Part shown: positions 1 through 10,838 of the stretch, piece after piece
Position numbering within the stretch: the first letter of the stretch is position 1
Layout of the letters: each line of letters starts with the position of its first letter
Source of the DNA: an uncultured Prevotella sp.
GTDB taxonomy: Bacteria > Bacteroidota > Bacteroidia > Bacteroidales > Bacteroidaceae
Assembly (NCBI GenBank): GCA_900553465.1
Contig: USDT01000013.1
Location: forward strand, 1-62,955
Direction: 5' to 3'
Length of the DNA stretch: 62,955 nucleotides
The notes under the pieces: generated by a model
What the model was told of the DNA's origin: nothing
What the model saw: only the letters and a program-made list of their open reading frames with translations
Database searches by the model: none
Translations under genes and position numbers: made by a program

Positions 1-240
1 CTTTTGCGATTTTATTTTGTCAAAAAAAAGTCAAGAAAAACTGTAAGTCCGTCGCCCGGGTTTTCTTCAGAAACGCCGACATGGCGCGTGATGAAACACA
101 CGGTATGTATGCAGTTCTTTTGCTGTGAGGATTTATCTGTTCTTGAAACGTGAATTCAGATTGAGCATATGCGCTGACGTTCTTTATGCCACGCTGCCTT
201 GTATGGACGTTTACGGCTATTGTGCGACAGTTCATCAATA
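1..240 (+). repeat. Right-hand part of intergenic repeat element (copy A), cut by window edge
   Basis: Positions 11-54 carry the conserved right block (TTTTATTTTGTC, an A-tract, GTCAAGAAAA, then CTGTAAGTCCGTC) also found at about 23958-24014 and 43170-43225, and reversed at 57381-57428. The match decays over the next 150 bases. The 22-base unit array that precedes this block in other copies would lie left of base 1, outside the window. The open frame on the minus strand across this block is not credible as a gene. Confidence 0.75.
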
Positions 241-338
241 AAACCAATCACCGCTTAATTTCCATGCAGTCTGTTTCTGGATAAGTTCTTTTGTTTTCCG
301 GTATGCCGTCACGTGTTTTTCGTAAGGTATGATAAAAG

Positions 339-380
339 AAAACGTCCGGAAGGAAATCATTGTTTCTTCCGGACGTTTTT
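339..380 (-). terminator. Terminator of rpsO
   Basis: A perfect 14-bp stem (339-352 with 366-379, core ACGTCCGGAAG) closes a 13-base loop and is flanked by A/T runs on both sides. It lies 35 bases past the rpsO stop and could work in both directions. Confidence 0.9.
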
Positions 381-414
381 GTCTTTTTAAAAAGAATCTC
401 TTGTCGTCGTCTTA

Positions 415-684
415 TTACTTGCGCAGACCGAGAGCCTTTACTATTGCACGGTAGCGGTTTACATCGCGGTCGTACAGATAGTTGAGCAGTGCACGGCGCT
501 TGCCGACAAGCTTGGTCAACGAACGAGCTGTTGTATAATCTTTACGGTTCTTTTTAAGATGTTCCGTCAAATGGGAAATACGGTATGAGAACAATGCTAT
601 CTGGCTCTCAGCTGAACCAGTATCAGTGTTAGACTTTCCGTACTGTCCAAAGATCTCTTCTTTTTTTGCTTTGTCTAAGTACAT
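415..684 (-). CDS. rpsO: 30S ribosomal protein S15
   Basis: The 89-residue product has the usual length of bacterial S15. It begins MYLDKAKKEEIFGQYG and contains the family features GSAESQIALFSYRISHLTEHL and a basic C-terminal half with GKRRALLNYL. S15 binds the 16S rRNA central domain early in 30S assembly. The gene stands alone, divergent from typA, with a TAACTTTG -7 box about 50 bases upstream and a strong terminator behind it. The leader of about 40 bases is short; I see no obvious autoregulatory fold. Confidence 0.97.
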   Translation of the reverse strand: MYLDKAKKEEIFGQYGKSNTDTGSAESQIALFSYRISHLTEHLKKNRKDYTTARSLTKLVGKRRALLNYLYDRDVNRYRAIVKALGLRK

Positions 685-730
685 AGAACTTTTTGTTAAT
701 GTTAATTTATGATTTTGCGAAATGCGGATG

Positions 731-738
731 CAAAGTTA
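731..738 (-). promoter_or_regulatory. -7 box of rpsO promoter
   Basis: On the minus strand this reads TAACTTTG, an exact match to the Bacteroidetes -7 consensus TAnnTTTG. No clear TTTG -33 element is seen at the right spacing. The 685-988 interval otherwise holds only the typA promoter. Confidence 0.6.
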
Positions 739-957
739 CTGTTTTTTATTCAGTAATAAGACTTAACGGTGTATATTAATCTTTTGTTTAACTTTTTTTT
801 ACATACAAAACGGGGCTTTCTGTGTGCAGTTGGACATGGTATCACACTGCACATGACTTTTTGGCGTATTGCCGTTGTGTTATTTCCATGGTATGACAAA
901 TCGATATTTGCTTGAAAATTATGTATATACAATATGTGAAGTGTGGATTAAAATTAT

Positions 958-965
958 TAATTTTG
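958..965 (+). promoter_or_regulatory. -7 box of typA promoter
   Basis: TAATTTTG fits TAnnTTTG and would give a start of transcription about 15-20 bases before the typA ATG, so the leader is very short. No good -33 element is seen. Confidence 0.6.
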
Positions 966-988
966 CACTCGATTTTTTAAGGTATATT

Positions 989-2791
989 ATGCAAGATATC
1001 AGGAACATTGCAATCATTGCCCATGTTGACCATGGCAAGACAACGCTTGTAGATAAGATGATGCTGGCCGGAAAATTATTCCGCGAAGGTCAGGATAACA
1101 GTGGACAGGTGCTCGACGCAAATGATTTGGAGCGTGAGCGCGGTATAACAATTCTTTCCAAGAACGTTTCGATAAACTGGAAAGGCGTCAAGATTAACAT
1201 TATAGACACTCCGGGACACTCCGACTTCGGTGGCGAGGTGGAGCGCGTTCTCAATATGGCGGACGGATGCATCCTGCTTGTCGATGCTTTCGAAGGCCCG
1301 ATGCCACAGACCCGTTTTGTGCTGCAGAAGGCACTGCAGATAGGTTTGAAACCCATCGTTGTGGTGAACAAGGTGGACAAACCCAACTGTCGTCCGGAGG
1401 AAGTATACGAAATGGTGTTCGACCTTATGTTTGCTTTGAATGCAACCGAAGACCAGTTGGATTTCCCTGTTGTTTACGGTTCTGCCAAAAACGGATGGAT
1501 GGCAGAGGATTTCAACAAACCAACTGACAACATAGATTATCTGCTTGACAAGATCGTAGAGATTATTCCTGCCCCGAAACAGATCGAAGGCACTCCGCAG
1601 ATGCTTATCACTTCGCTCGATTACAGCAACTATACAGGACGTATCGCTGTGGGCCGTGTACACAGAGGAACTCTCCGCGACGGCATGAACGTGACGATAT
1701 GTCATCGCGACGGAACACAGGAGCGTACAAGGATAAAGGAACTCCATACTTTTGAAGGTATGGGACACAATAAGACCGATCATGTTGACAGTGGCGACAT
1801 ATGCGCTGTTATCGGTCTCGAACGTTTCGAAATTGGTGATACCATCTGCGATTTCGAGAATCCGGAACCGCTGCCTCCTATCGCCATTGACGAGCCTACG
1901 ATGAGCATGTTGTTCACAATCAACGACTCACCTTTCTTCGGCCGTGAGGGAAAATTCGTGACAAGCCGTCACGTGAACGACCGTCTGCAGAAAGAACTCG
2001 AGAAAAACCTCGCGCTGAGAGTTAAGCCGTTCGAGGACACAACCGATAAGTGGATTGTCAGCGGACGTGGTGTGCTCCACCTGTCTGTGCTCATTGAGAC
2101 AATGCGTCGCGAGGGATACGAGCTTCAGGTGGGCCAGCCGCAGGTTATATATAAGGAAATCGACGGCGTGAAGTGCGAGCCGATTGAAGAGCTTACTATA
2201 AATGTGCCGGAGGAAACGGCAAGCAAGATGATTGATATGGTGACCCGCCGCAAGGGTGAGATGACCTCGATGGAAAGCCAGGGCGACCGCGTAAACATCG
2301 AGTTCGACATTCCTTCACGTGGTATCATCGGCCTTCGTACCAATGTGCTTACGGCAAGTCAGGGTGAGGCAATCATGGCCCACCGCTTCAAGGAGTACCA
2401 GCCTTACAAGGGCGAGATAGTACGTCGTGTCAACGGTTCAATGATTGCAATGGAGACAGGAACGGCTTATGCTTACAGTATCGACAAACTGCAGGACCGC
2501 GGAAAGTTCTTCATCGATCCGGGAGAGGAAGTTTATGCCGGACAGGTTGTAGGCGAACATGTTCACGACAACGACCTTGTCATCAACGTGACAAAAGCCA
2601 AGCAGCTCACAAACGTACGTGCGAGTGGTTCTGACGAGAAAGCCCGTGTCATACCGAAAGTGCTTATGAGTCTTGAGGAATGTCTTGAGTATATCAAGGG
2701 CGACGAGCTTGTTGAAGTGACTCCTAAGAGTATGCGTATCCGCAAAACCATCCTTGACCACAACGAACGAAAGAAAGCAAACAAGGATTAA
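989..2791 (+). CDS. typA: Translational GTPase TypA/BipA
   Basis: The start at 989 gives 600 residues beginning MQDIRNIAIIAHVDHGKTT, the canonical start of the family; the frame is open 40 codons further upstream, but that part crosses the promoter. Visible GTPase motifs are the P-loop AHVDHGKTT, the ERERGITILS switch, DTPGHSDFGGEVER and NKVDKP. The EF-G-like domains follow, and then the BipA-specific C-terminal domain (GRGIIGLRTNVLT, TAYAYSIDKLQDRG). BipA is a ribosome-associated GTPase that helps 50S assembly and stress adaptation. Length and motifs are normal. Confidence 0.98.
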   Translation: MQDIRNIAIIAHVDHGKTTLVDKMMLAGKLFREGQDNSGQVLDANDLERERGITILSKNVSINWKGVKINIIDTPGHSDFGGEVERVLNMADGCILLVDAFEGPMPQTRFVLQKALQIGLKPIVVVNKVDKPNCRPEEVYEMVFDLMFALNATEDQLDFPVVYGSAKNGWMAEDFNKPTDNIDYLLDKIVEIIPAPKQIEGTPQMLITSLDYSNYTGRIAVGRVHRGTLRDGMNVTICHRDGTQERTRIKELHTFEGMGHNKTDHVDSGDICAVIGLERFEIGDTICDFENPEPLPPIAIDEPTMSMLFTINDSPFFGREGKFVTSRHVNDRLQKELEKNLALRVKPFEDTTDKWIVSGRGVLHLSVLIETMRREGYELQVGQPQVIYKEIDGVKCEPIEELTINVPEETASKMIDMVTRRKGEMTSMESQGDRVNIEFDIPSRGIIGLRTNVLTASQGEAIMAHRFKEYQPYKGEIVRRVNGSMIAMETGTAYAYSIDKLQDRGKFFIDPGEEVYAGQVVGEHVHDNDLVINVTKAKQLTNVRASGSDEKARVIPKVLMSLEECLEYIKGDELVEVTPKSMRIRKTILDHNERKKANKD

Positions 2792-2867
2792 GCAAAATAT
2801 AAGAGAGGGGGATGTCAGAACTGACGTCACGCTATCTTGTTTATATGAACTTTATAAAATTGATGTT

Positions 2868-3902
2868 ATGCGTGGAAAATGTGTTTTCTTATTTGTACCG
2901 GCACTTTTATGGAGTGTTTGTACAGGTGCCCAGATAACGGTGAACGATGCTGATGACGGGGCTGCCGTATCGTTTGCAAGTGTTTATAACGCAGATGGTA
3001 CGCTGATCGGAATGACAGATCTGAATGGATTGTTGCCTGCACAAGCTGAACATGACGGACCGATATCTATTTATCATATGAATTATGGTAGTGTGGAAGT
3101 TCTTCCGGACACTGTGCATAATTCTCGTGTTTCTATTCGTAGGAATGTTTACATGACACCGGGAATGCCTGCAAAGTCAGAAAAGAAAGACGTTGCCAAA
3201 TTGTCTGTTTATGTAAGGCAATATCACATTGCCGACGGAATACCGGCTTCTTATCAAGACGGTGTTTACGATTTTTATTTTCCTTACGGCAAGGAAAACG
3301 CCAGACGGAAAATCCGTTATACGCGCAGTCTGTTCAGAAAAGATATTCTTGAAGACAAGAAAGCCCTTCCAGCATTCACAGATCCTTTGCCGGACATTAA
3401 ACGCAGTCCGGATGTGCTGACCGAAGGAATCTTGGCTTCGATCAACGGAGGGTCTGATATTGAGAAAAAAATATATAAAAACGGTTCTTGCATAGGACTG
3501 TTAAGAGCGGACAAACAACGTCGTATTTACGAAGCGGTGATTGACAGTGCTTACGCAGACCTGCCTGTCAAAGTAAATGTCCTCGGCGTTCATCTCCGTA
3601 TAGCAAACGCTATCGCGGGTGAGACATTCTCCATGACAGATGGTAATCCTGATATAAAAGACCTGTTGCGCAAGCATTTGTATCTTCAGAATTTCATCCG
3701 TTTGCACGGTAAAGACAACCCGGAGACAAAAGACGAACAGTTTACTGAGACTTATGTCCTGTCTGCCGGATATGTTGATAAGGGCACGATGAAGGCGGAT
3801 ATGAAGACAGACCAAACTGCCGACTTTGTCATGCCCGATGGCGTTCCGGCTTTGCCGGCGTCATTTGATAAGGATATCGGTCGGATGGTAGAGAAGGACT
3901 GA
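2868..3902 (+). CDS. Secreted protein with carboxypeptidase-regulatory-like N-terminal domain, function unknown
   Basis: I choose the ATG at 2868 (344 residues) because it opens a signal peptide, MRGKCVFLFVPALLWSVCTGA; the longer frame overlaps typA. After the signal comes a segment (ITVNDADDGAAVSFASVYN, then GMTDLNG) resembling the Bacteroidetes carboxypeptidase-regulatory-like beta-sandwich, where ASV and T/D-x-x-G recur. The rest is not a family I recognise, although its length and layout recall DUF-type secreted proteins. It starts 76 bases after typA, so readthrough is possible. A weak TATCTTGT box lies at 2833-2840. Confidence 0.7.
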   Translation: MRGKCVFLFVPALLWSVCTGAQITVNDADDGAAVSFASVYNADGTLIGMTDLNGLLPAQAEHDGPISIYHMNYGSVEVLPDTVHNSRVSIRRNVYMTPGMPAKSEKKDVAKLSVYVRQYHIADGIPASYQDGVYDFYFPYGKENARRKIRYTRSLFRKDILEDKKALPAFTDPLPDIKRSPDVLTEGILASINGGSDIEKKIYKNGSCIGLLRADKQRRIYEAVIDSAYADLPVKVNVLGVHLRIANAIAGETFSMTDGNPDIKDLLRKHLYLQNFIRLHGKDNPETKDEQFTETYVLSAGYVDKGTMKADMKTDQTADFVMPDGVPALPASFDKDIGRMVEKD

Positions 3903-3910
3903 ACATTCAG

Positions 3911-3946
3911 AAAGTGTCGAGAGTAATATCTGCGACACTTTTTTTA
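3911..3946 (+). terminator. Terminator after the secreted protein gene
   Basis: A 9-bp stem AAAGTGTCG (3911-3919) pairs with CGACACTTT (3933-3941) and runs into a T-tract. Confidence 0.85.
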
Positions 3947-4030
3947 TACATATATTCCTTCCATTATACATTGTGTGGAATGTCTGTATGTAAATATGGT
4001 AATGATTTTCAATAAATTGTTTCACAAAGA

Positions 4031-4061
4031 TTGGCGTTGTCAGAAAAATGCCTTATCTTTG
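4031..4061 (+). promoter_or_regulatory. Promoter of the GH2 beta-galactosidase gene
   Basis: TTGG at 4031-4034 and TATCTTTG at 4054-4061 are 19 bp apart, a good Bacteroidetes -33/-7 pair, with the ATG 33 bases downstream. Confidence 0.7.
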
Positions 4062-4084
4062 TTTCATTAAATAAACAATCATAA

Positions 4085-7666
<3,582 letters not shown>

Positions 7667-7690
7667 AAACGAGACACTTACGTTTAGATA

Positions 7691-7738
7691 AAAAGAGTGG
7701 GGAGGTGACATGTTCATTGGCACTCCCCACTTTTCTTA
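7691..7738 (+). terminator. Terminator of the GH2 gene
   Basis: The 8-bp stem GTGGGGAG (7697-7704) with CTCCCCAC (7723-7730) is followed by TTTTCTTATT. Confidence 0.85.
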
Positions 7739-7836
7739 TTAAGACCGCAGCGTCAGCCTGTTGTTATGCTGTGGAATGGCGGACATGAGTCTGTTGAAGG
7801 CCTATGGCGGAAAATAACGAAAACAACAATAATGAT

Positions 7837-8541
7837 ATGAAAAAGAGAATTATTTTATTTGTGGCGTTCGTGGCATCGGCATTCGCTGCTTTTGCGCAGA
7901 ATGAGGTTGGACGTTTCTCCATCATTCCGCGTCTCGGTGTGAGCATTGCCAACATGAGCAATAACAGTATTTACGTGACTTCCGGATCTGGTGATAACTC
8001 TGACGAGCTGAAATCGCGCAACAAGGCAGGACTTCTCGCCGGTTTTGATGTTGACTATCAGGCCACCTCTCAGGTGTCCGTATCGCTCGGATTGCAGTAT
8101 TCGCTCCAGGGTTGCAGCTATCCTGACCATCAGACTGCCGGCTCAGAGGAGAATTCTTTCACCGGTACCCGTGATTGGGTCACCGATCTTCACTACCTCA
8201 ATGTGCCGCTTATGTTCAACTGTTATGTTGCAAAGGGCTTTGCACTTAAGGCCGGTGTACAGGCCGGTTTCCTGCTCGACGGCAAGATAAAGTATGAGGA
8301 GACACCGTTCGTTGTGAAGGAGGACGGCTCCAAGGAATATGGCGACACAAAGACATATAATAACGATATTGCAGGCAACACTGTCGATTTCTCAATTCCT
8401 GTCGGAGCTTCTTACGAATATATGAACGTGATACTTGATGCCCGCTACAACTTCGGTCTGACCAATATCTACAAGATAGATGGCCTGAAGTCGAAGAACC
8501 GGTTCTTCACCATCACTGTAGGCTATCGTTTCAATTTATAA
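7837..8541 (+). CDS. Outer membrane beta-barrel (porin-like) protein
   Basis: The product of 234 residues is read from the ATG at 7837, which opens a clear signal peptide (MKKRIILFVAFVASAFAAFAQ); an in-frame ATG 11 codons earlier would add an unlikely Asn-rich prefix. The mature part has alternating strands typical of the Bacteroidetes outer-membrane beta-barrel family (GRFSIIPRLGVSIANM, VSVSLGLQYSLQG, LNVPLMFNCYV, FALKAGVQAGFLL) and ends on an aromatic/hydrophobic strand (FFTITVGYRFNL) as expected for BAM insertion. Substrate or role cannot be told from the sequence. It is a single-gene unit with its own terminator. Confidence 0.85.
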   Translation: MKKRIILFVAFVASAFAAFAQNEVGRFSIIPRLGVSIANMSNNSIYVTSGSGDNSDELKSRNKAGLLAGFDVDYQATSQVSVSLGLQYSLQGCSYPDHQTAGSEENSFTGTRDWVTDLHYLNVPLMFNCYVAKGFALKAGVQAGFLLDGKIKYEETPFVVKEDGSKEYGDTKTYNNDIAGNTVDFSIPVGASYEYMNVILDARYNFGLTNIYKIDGLKSKNRFFTITVGYRFNL

Positions 8542-8547
8542 TATTAT

Positions 8548-8585
8548 ACGACAAAAGGAGATGCACAGGCATCTCCTTTTGTCGT
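8548..8585 (+). terminator. Bidirectional terminator between the barrel gene and luxS
   Basis: A perfect 15-bp stem (8548-8562 with 8571-8585, ACGACAAAAGGAGAT) encloses an 8-base loop. A-rich and T-rich arms allow it to serve both convergent genes. Confidence 0.85.
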
Positions 8586-8654
8586 AATCCGTATATGGAT
8601 TTTTCCTTATCGTGGCATTGACATTTCCGTGTCAGAGCCGTATGCTTGCTTTTT

Positions 8655-9140
8655 TTATCCACGTTCCGGATAGTTCATGTTCTCGTCCTTGATGTTCTCG
8701 AGCACTTCCTCCAGATATTTCCGGGCCTCCCATCGTGCCATTGGCAGGTCGTGAAGCAGCCAGTTGCCGCAGTCCTGTGGTGCCGCTCCGGGCACGTCGC
8801 CCTCAAATTCGGCCACGAAGCGGAACGTACGCTTCATCAGCTCCACGATGTCGGCAGGCTTCAGGTCGCCCCTCATCAGCAGATAGTTGCCCGTGAGACA
8901 TCCCATAGGTCCCCAGTACACGATGCGGTCTTTCCATTCGGCGTCGTTGCGCAGATAGGTAGCGGCCAGGTGTTCTATGGTGTGCAGCGCGCCAGGATGC
9001 AATGCCGGTTCGCGGTTAGGTTCTTTCATTCTGATGTCAAACGTGGTCACTGTGTCGCCACCTACTTCGTCTTTTCTCGAAACATATATGCCGCGCAGCA
9101 GGCGGTTGTGGTCAATTGTGAAACTTGGTATCTTTTCCAT
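8655..9140 (-). CDS. luxS: S-ribosylhomocysteine lyase (AI-2 synthase)
   Basis: The 161-residue product has normal LuxS length and all metal and catalytic residues: HTIEH (His53, His57), the catalytic Cys in GPMGCLTG (Cys81) and the third metal ligand in PQDCGN (Cys124). It cleaves S-ribosylhomocysteine to homocysteine and DPD, the precursor of autoinducer-2. It sits 18 bases behind mtnN, so the two form an operon for recycling S-adenosylhomocysteine. No AI-2 receptor or kinase is seen in the window, so metabolic recycling is the firmer role. Confidence 0.97.
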   Translation of the reverse strand: MEKIPSFTIDHNRLLRGIYVSRKDEVGGDTVTTFDIRMKEPNREPALHPGALHTIEHLAATYLRNDAEWKDRIVYWGPMGCLTGNYLLMRGDLKPADIVELMKRTFRFVAEFEGDVPGAAPQDCGNWLLHDLPMARWEARKYLEEVLENIKDENMNYPERG

Positions 9141-9158
9141 ATTCTTGTTTTTCTGTTT

Positions 9159-9842
9159 TCAGATTGATTCCATGAATGCTTTTGTCACTCCGAACGAGTC
9201 TTCGGCCATTTTCTCCCAGAAGTCGTAGTATTGCTGTGCCTTGTCGTCCTTGAGCGGAATGTCGCTTATTATGCGGAAACTGATGAATCTTACGCCGCGC
9301 CGGTGGCACACCTGCGCAATCGCAGCCGACTCCATATCTACGGCCATTGCTTCAGGGAAATGCTCCAGAATGGAGCTCATCTTCTCGCGGGAGTCAACAA
9401 ACCAGTCGCCCGTGACGATGAGTCCCGGTGTTATTTTCGTGCCGCAGTCTATGGCGCATGCCTTGGCCAGCAGATCGCTGTCGGCGTCAAAGCGTGCCGG
9501 CATGCCCATTATCTGTCCGTAGGCCTGCTCGCTGCCGCAGTAGGCGTCGTGATAACACGTCTGCGACGACACCACCACCTCCATACGTTCGAGCTGTGTC
9601 GATGCACCGCCTGCCACACCTGTGGATATCACGGCGTCGGGTTCGAACAGACTTATAAGCTCAGCCGCGCCCATGGCGGCGTTCACCTTGCCTATGCCAC
9701 ACTGCATCATCACCACCGTGTTGGCGCCGCTTGTGCCCGTGACGAACGTGAATCCGTGCTTCTCGGTCTGGCTGACGTCGTGCAGGAGCGACTTTATGCG
9801 GATGAACTCCTTGTCCATCGCTATTACAATTCCTATTTTCAT
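9159..9842 (-). CDS. mtnN: 5'-methylthioadenosine/S-adenosylhomocysteine nucleosidase
   Basis: The 227-residue product begins MKIGIVIAMDKEF and carries GTSGANTVVMMQCGIGKVNAA, the ISTGVAGG loop, DMESAAIAQ (ribose-binding Met/Glu) and SFRIISDIP (catalytic Asp). It removes adenine from MTA and SAH. It is the first gene of the mtnN-luxS pair, giving the two-step route SAH to S-ribosylhomocysteine to homocysteine plus DPD. Length and motifs are normal. Confidence 0.96.
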   Translation of the reverse strand: MKIGIVIAMDKEFIRIKSLLHDVSQTEKHGFTFVTGTSGANTVVMMQCGIGKVNAAMGAAELISLFEPDAVISTGVAGGASTQLERMEVVVSSQTCYHDAYCGSEQAYGQIMGMPARFDADSDLLAKACAIDCGTKITPGLIVTGDWFVDSREKMSSILEHFPEAMAVDMESAAIAQVCHRRGVRFISFRIISDIPLKDDKAQQYYDFWEKMAEDSFGVTKAFMESI

Positions 9843-9870
9843 TGTTGATGACTTAATCTGTTTACGTCTG

Positions 9871-9878
9871 CAAATTTA
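9871..9878 (-). promoter_or_regulatory. -7 box of mtnN-luxS promoter
   Basis: Reads TAAATTTG on the minus strand, fitting TAnnTTTG, about 29 bases upstream of the mtnN ATG. No clear -33 box is seen. Confidence 0.55.
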
Positions 9879-9949
9879 CCATAAACTTTTTGTCCGTGGA
9901 AGCGAGCCGCCCTTTTTTATCATTTATTTGTGTGGCGCAGCTTAATGGC

Positions 9950-10400
9950 ACAGTTTTCCGTCTTGCCTTTGTATAGGCTGTACCGGTGGACAGATGGTTA
10001 GTTGATATATTACGCGTATAAATCCCCGAATGTTAAAATTTATCCCTCTGAGAGTGCGATTTTTCTGACAAAAGTCACATCTGCGGACGAAAATCCGGAA
10101 AATGAAGCGTTTGCACAATCGTTTGAAAATCAGACGGTTATCCTTTTGCTGCTTTCTGATGGTCACTGTTCGGTGCTGCGTTATAGGCTTTTTCAGGGTG
10201 TGATATTGGCTTTATCGGGGTGTGATACAGGCTTTATCGGGTGCTGATATAGCCCGTATCAGGGTGTGGAATGGTGCATATCGCAGTGTAATAAGCACCA
10301 TATTGCGACGCCATTAGTTTTGAACGATTTTTCAGTATTGTGGTAAAGGCTTTTTCATATCGTTTTTCTCGTGTCCGGATTTCTGTAGTGTCAGTCTGTG
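9950..10400 (+). repeat. Intergenic repeat element, copy F, with 22-base unit array
   Basis: Six head-to-tail 22-base units run from 10174 to 10305 with boundaries at 10174, 10196, 10218, 10240, 10262 and 10284. Units two and three differ at only two positions; the others are more diverged but keep phase, a TGATA-like core, and an end of TTTCA, TATCG, TATCA or ATTG. A further unit-like segment (TGGTAAAGGCTTTTTCA) ends at 10357. Flanks resemble other copies only loosely. Together with the rest of 9843-10838 this interval holds no credible gene. Confidence 0.8.
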
Positions 10401-10682
10401 ACGACATTTTTATGAGTTAGTTTTTAACTTAAAAGTGTTAAATACTTATGTTGCCTTCACGCTCTTTTCACATGCTTCCTTGAACCTCGTATGTGCATGA
10501 TTCTGTTGCCATTGTGCAGCATGTGTCTATAGTCTGGCAGCGTGCTGTCGGCCGTGTGTGGCTTTCACGTTACCTTCTTTGTCCGCAGCTGTGGCTTGTC
10601 CGTGCTGACGGAACGGCTTGCAAAAAAGCTGATTTAAGGACATTTATGCCGTCGTTGTGAGCGATATTTCGGAATTTTTCAG

Positions 10683-10690
10683 TAAGTTTG
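10683..10690 (+). promoter_or_regulatory. Possible -7 box of the YfhO-GSCFA operon
   Basis: TAAGTTTG fits TAnnTTTG but would leave a leader of about 140 bases, and the -33 element is poor. It is the only candidate in the 430 bases before the gene. Confidence 0.3.
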
Positions 10691-10838
10691 CAACTGATAA
10701 GCGGCACCTGCCGAAGCGCCTCGCACGGGCTTTTCCGCAGGCCGGCGTCAGTGTACGGACACTCTGTCCACCCTTTACGCACGCCGGGTCATACCGCCGC
10801 CACGCTTTTGTAAATATAAACAAAAACATAATTGATCA

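Noticed and set aside
20..247. Open frames inside the repeat elements (for example 20-247, 10002-10247, 23533-23832, 42727-43044, 57628-57879)
   Set aside because: They are low-complexity, are not conserved in frame between copies, and the 22-base periodicity breaks any reading frame.
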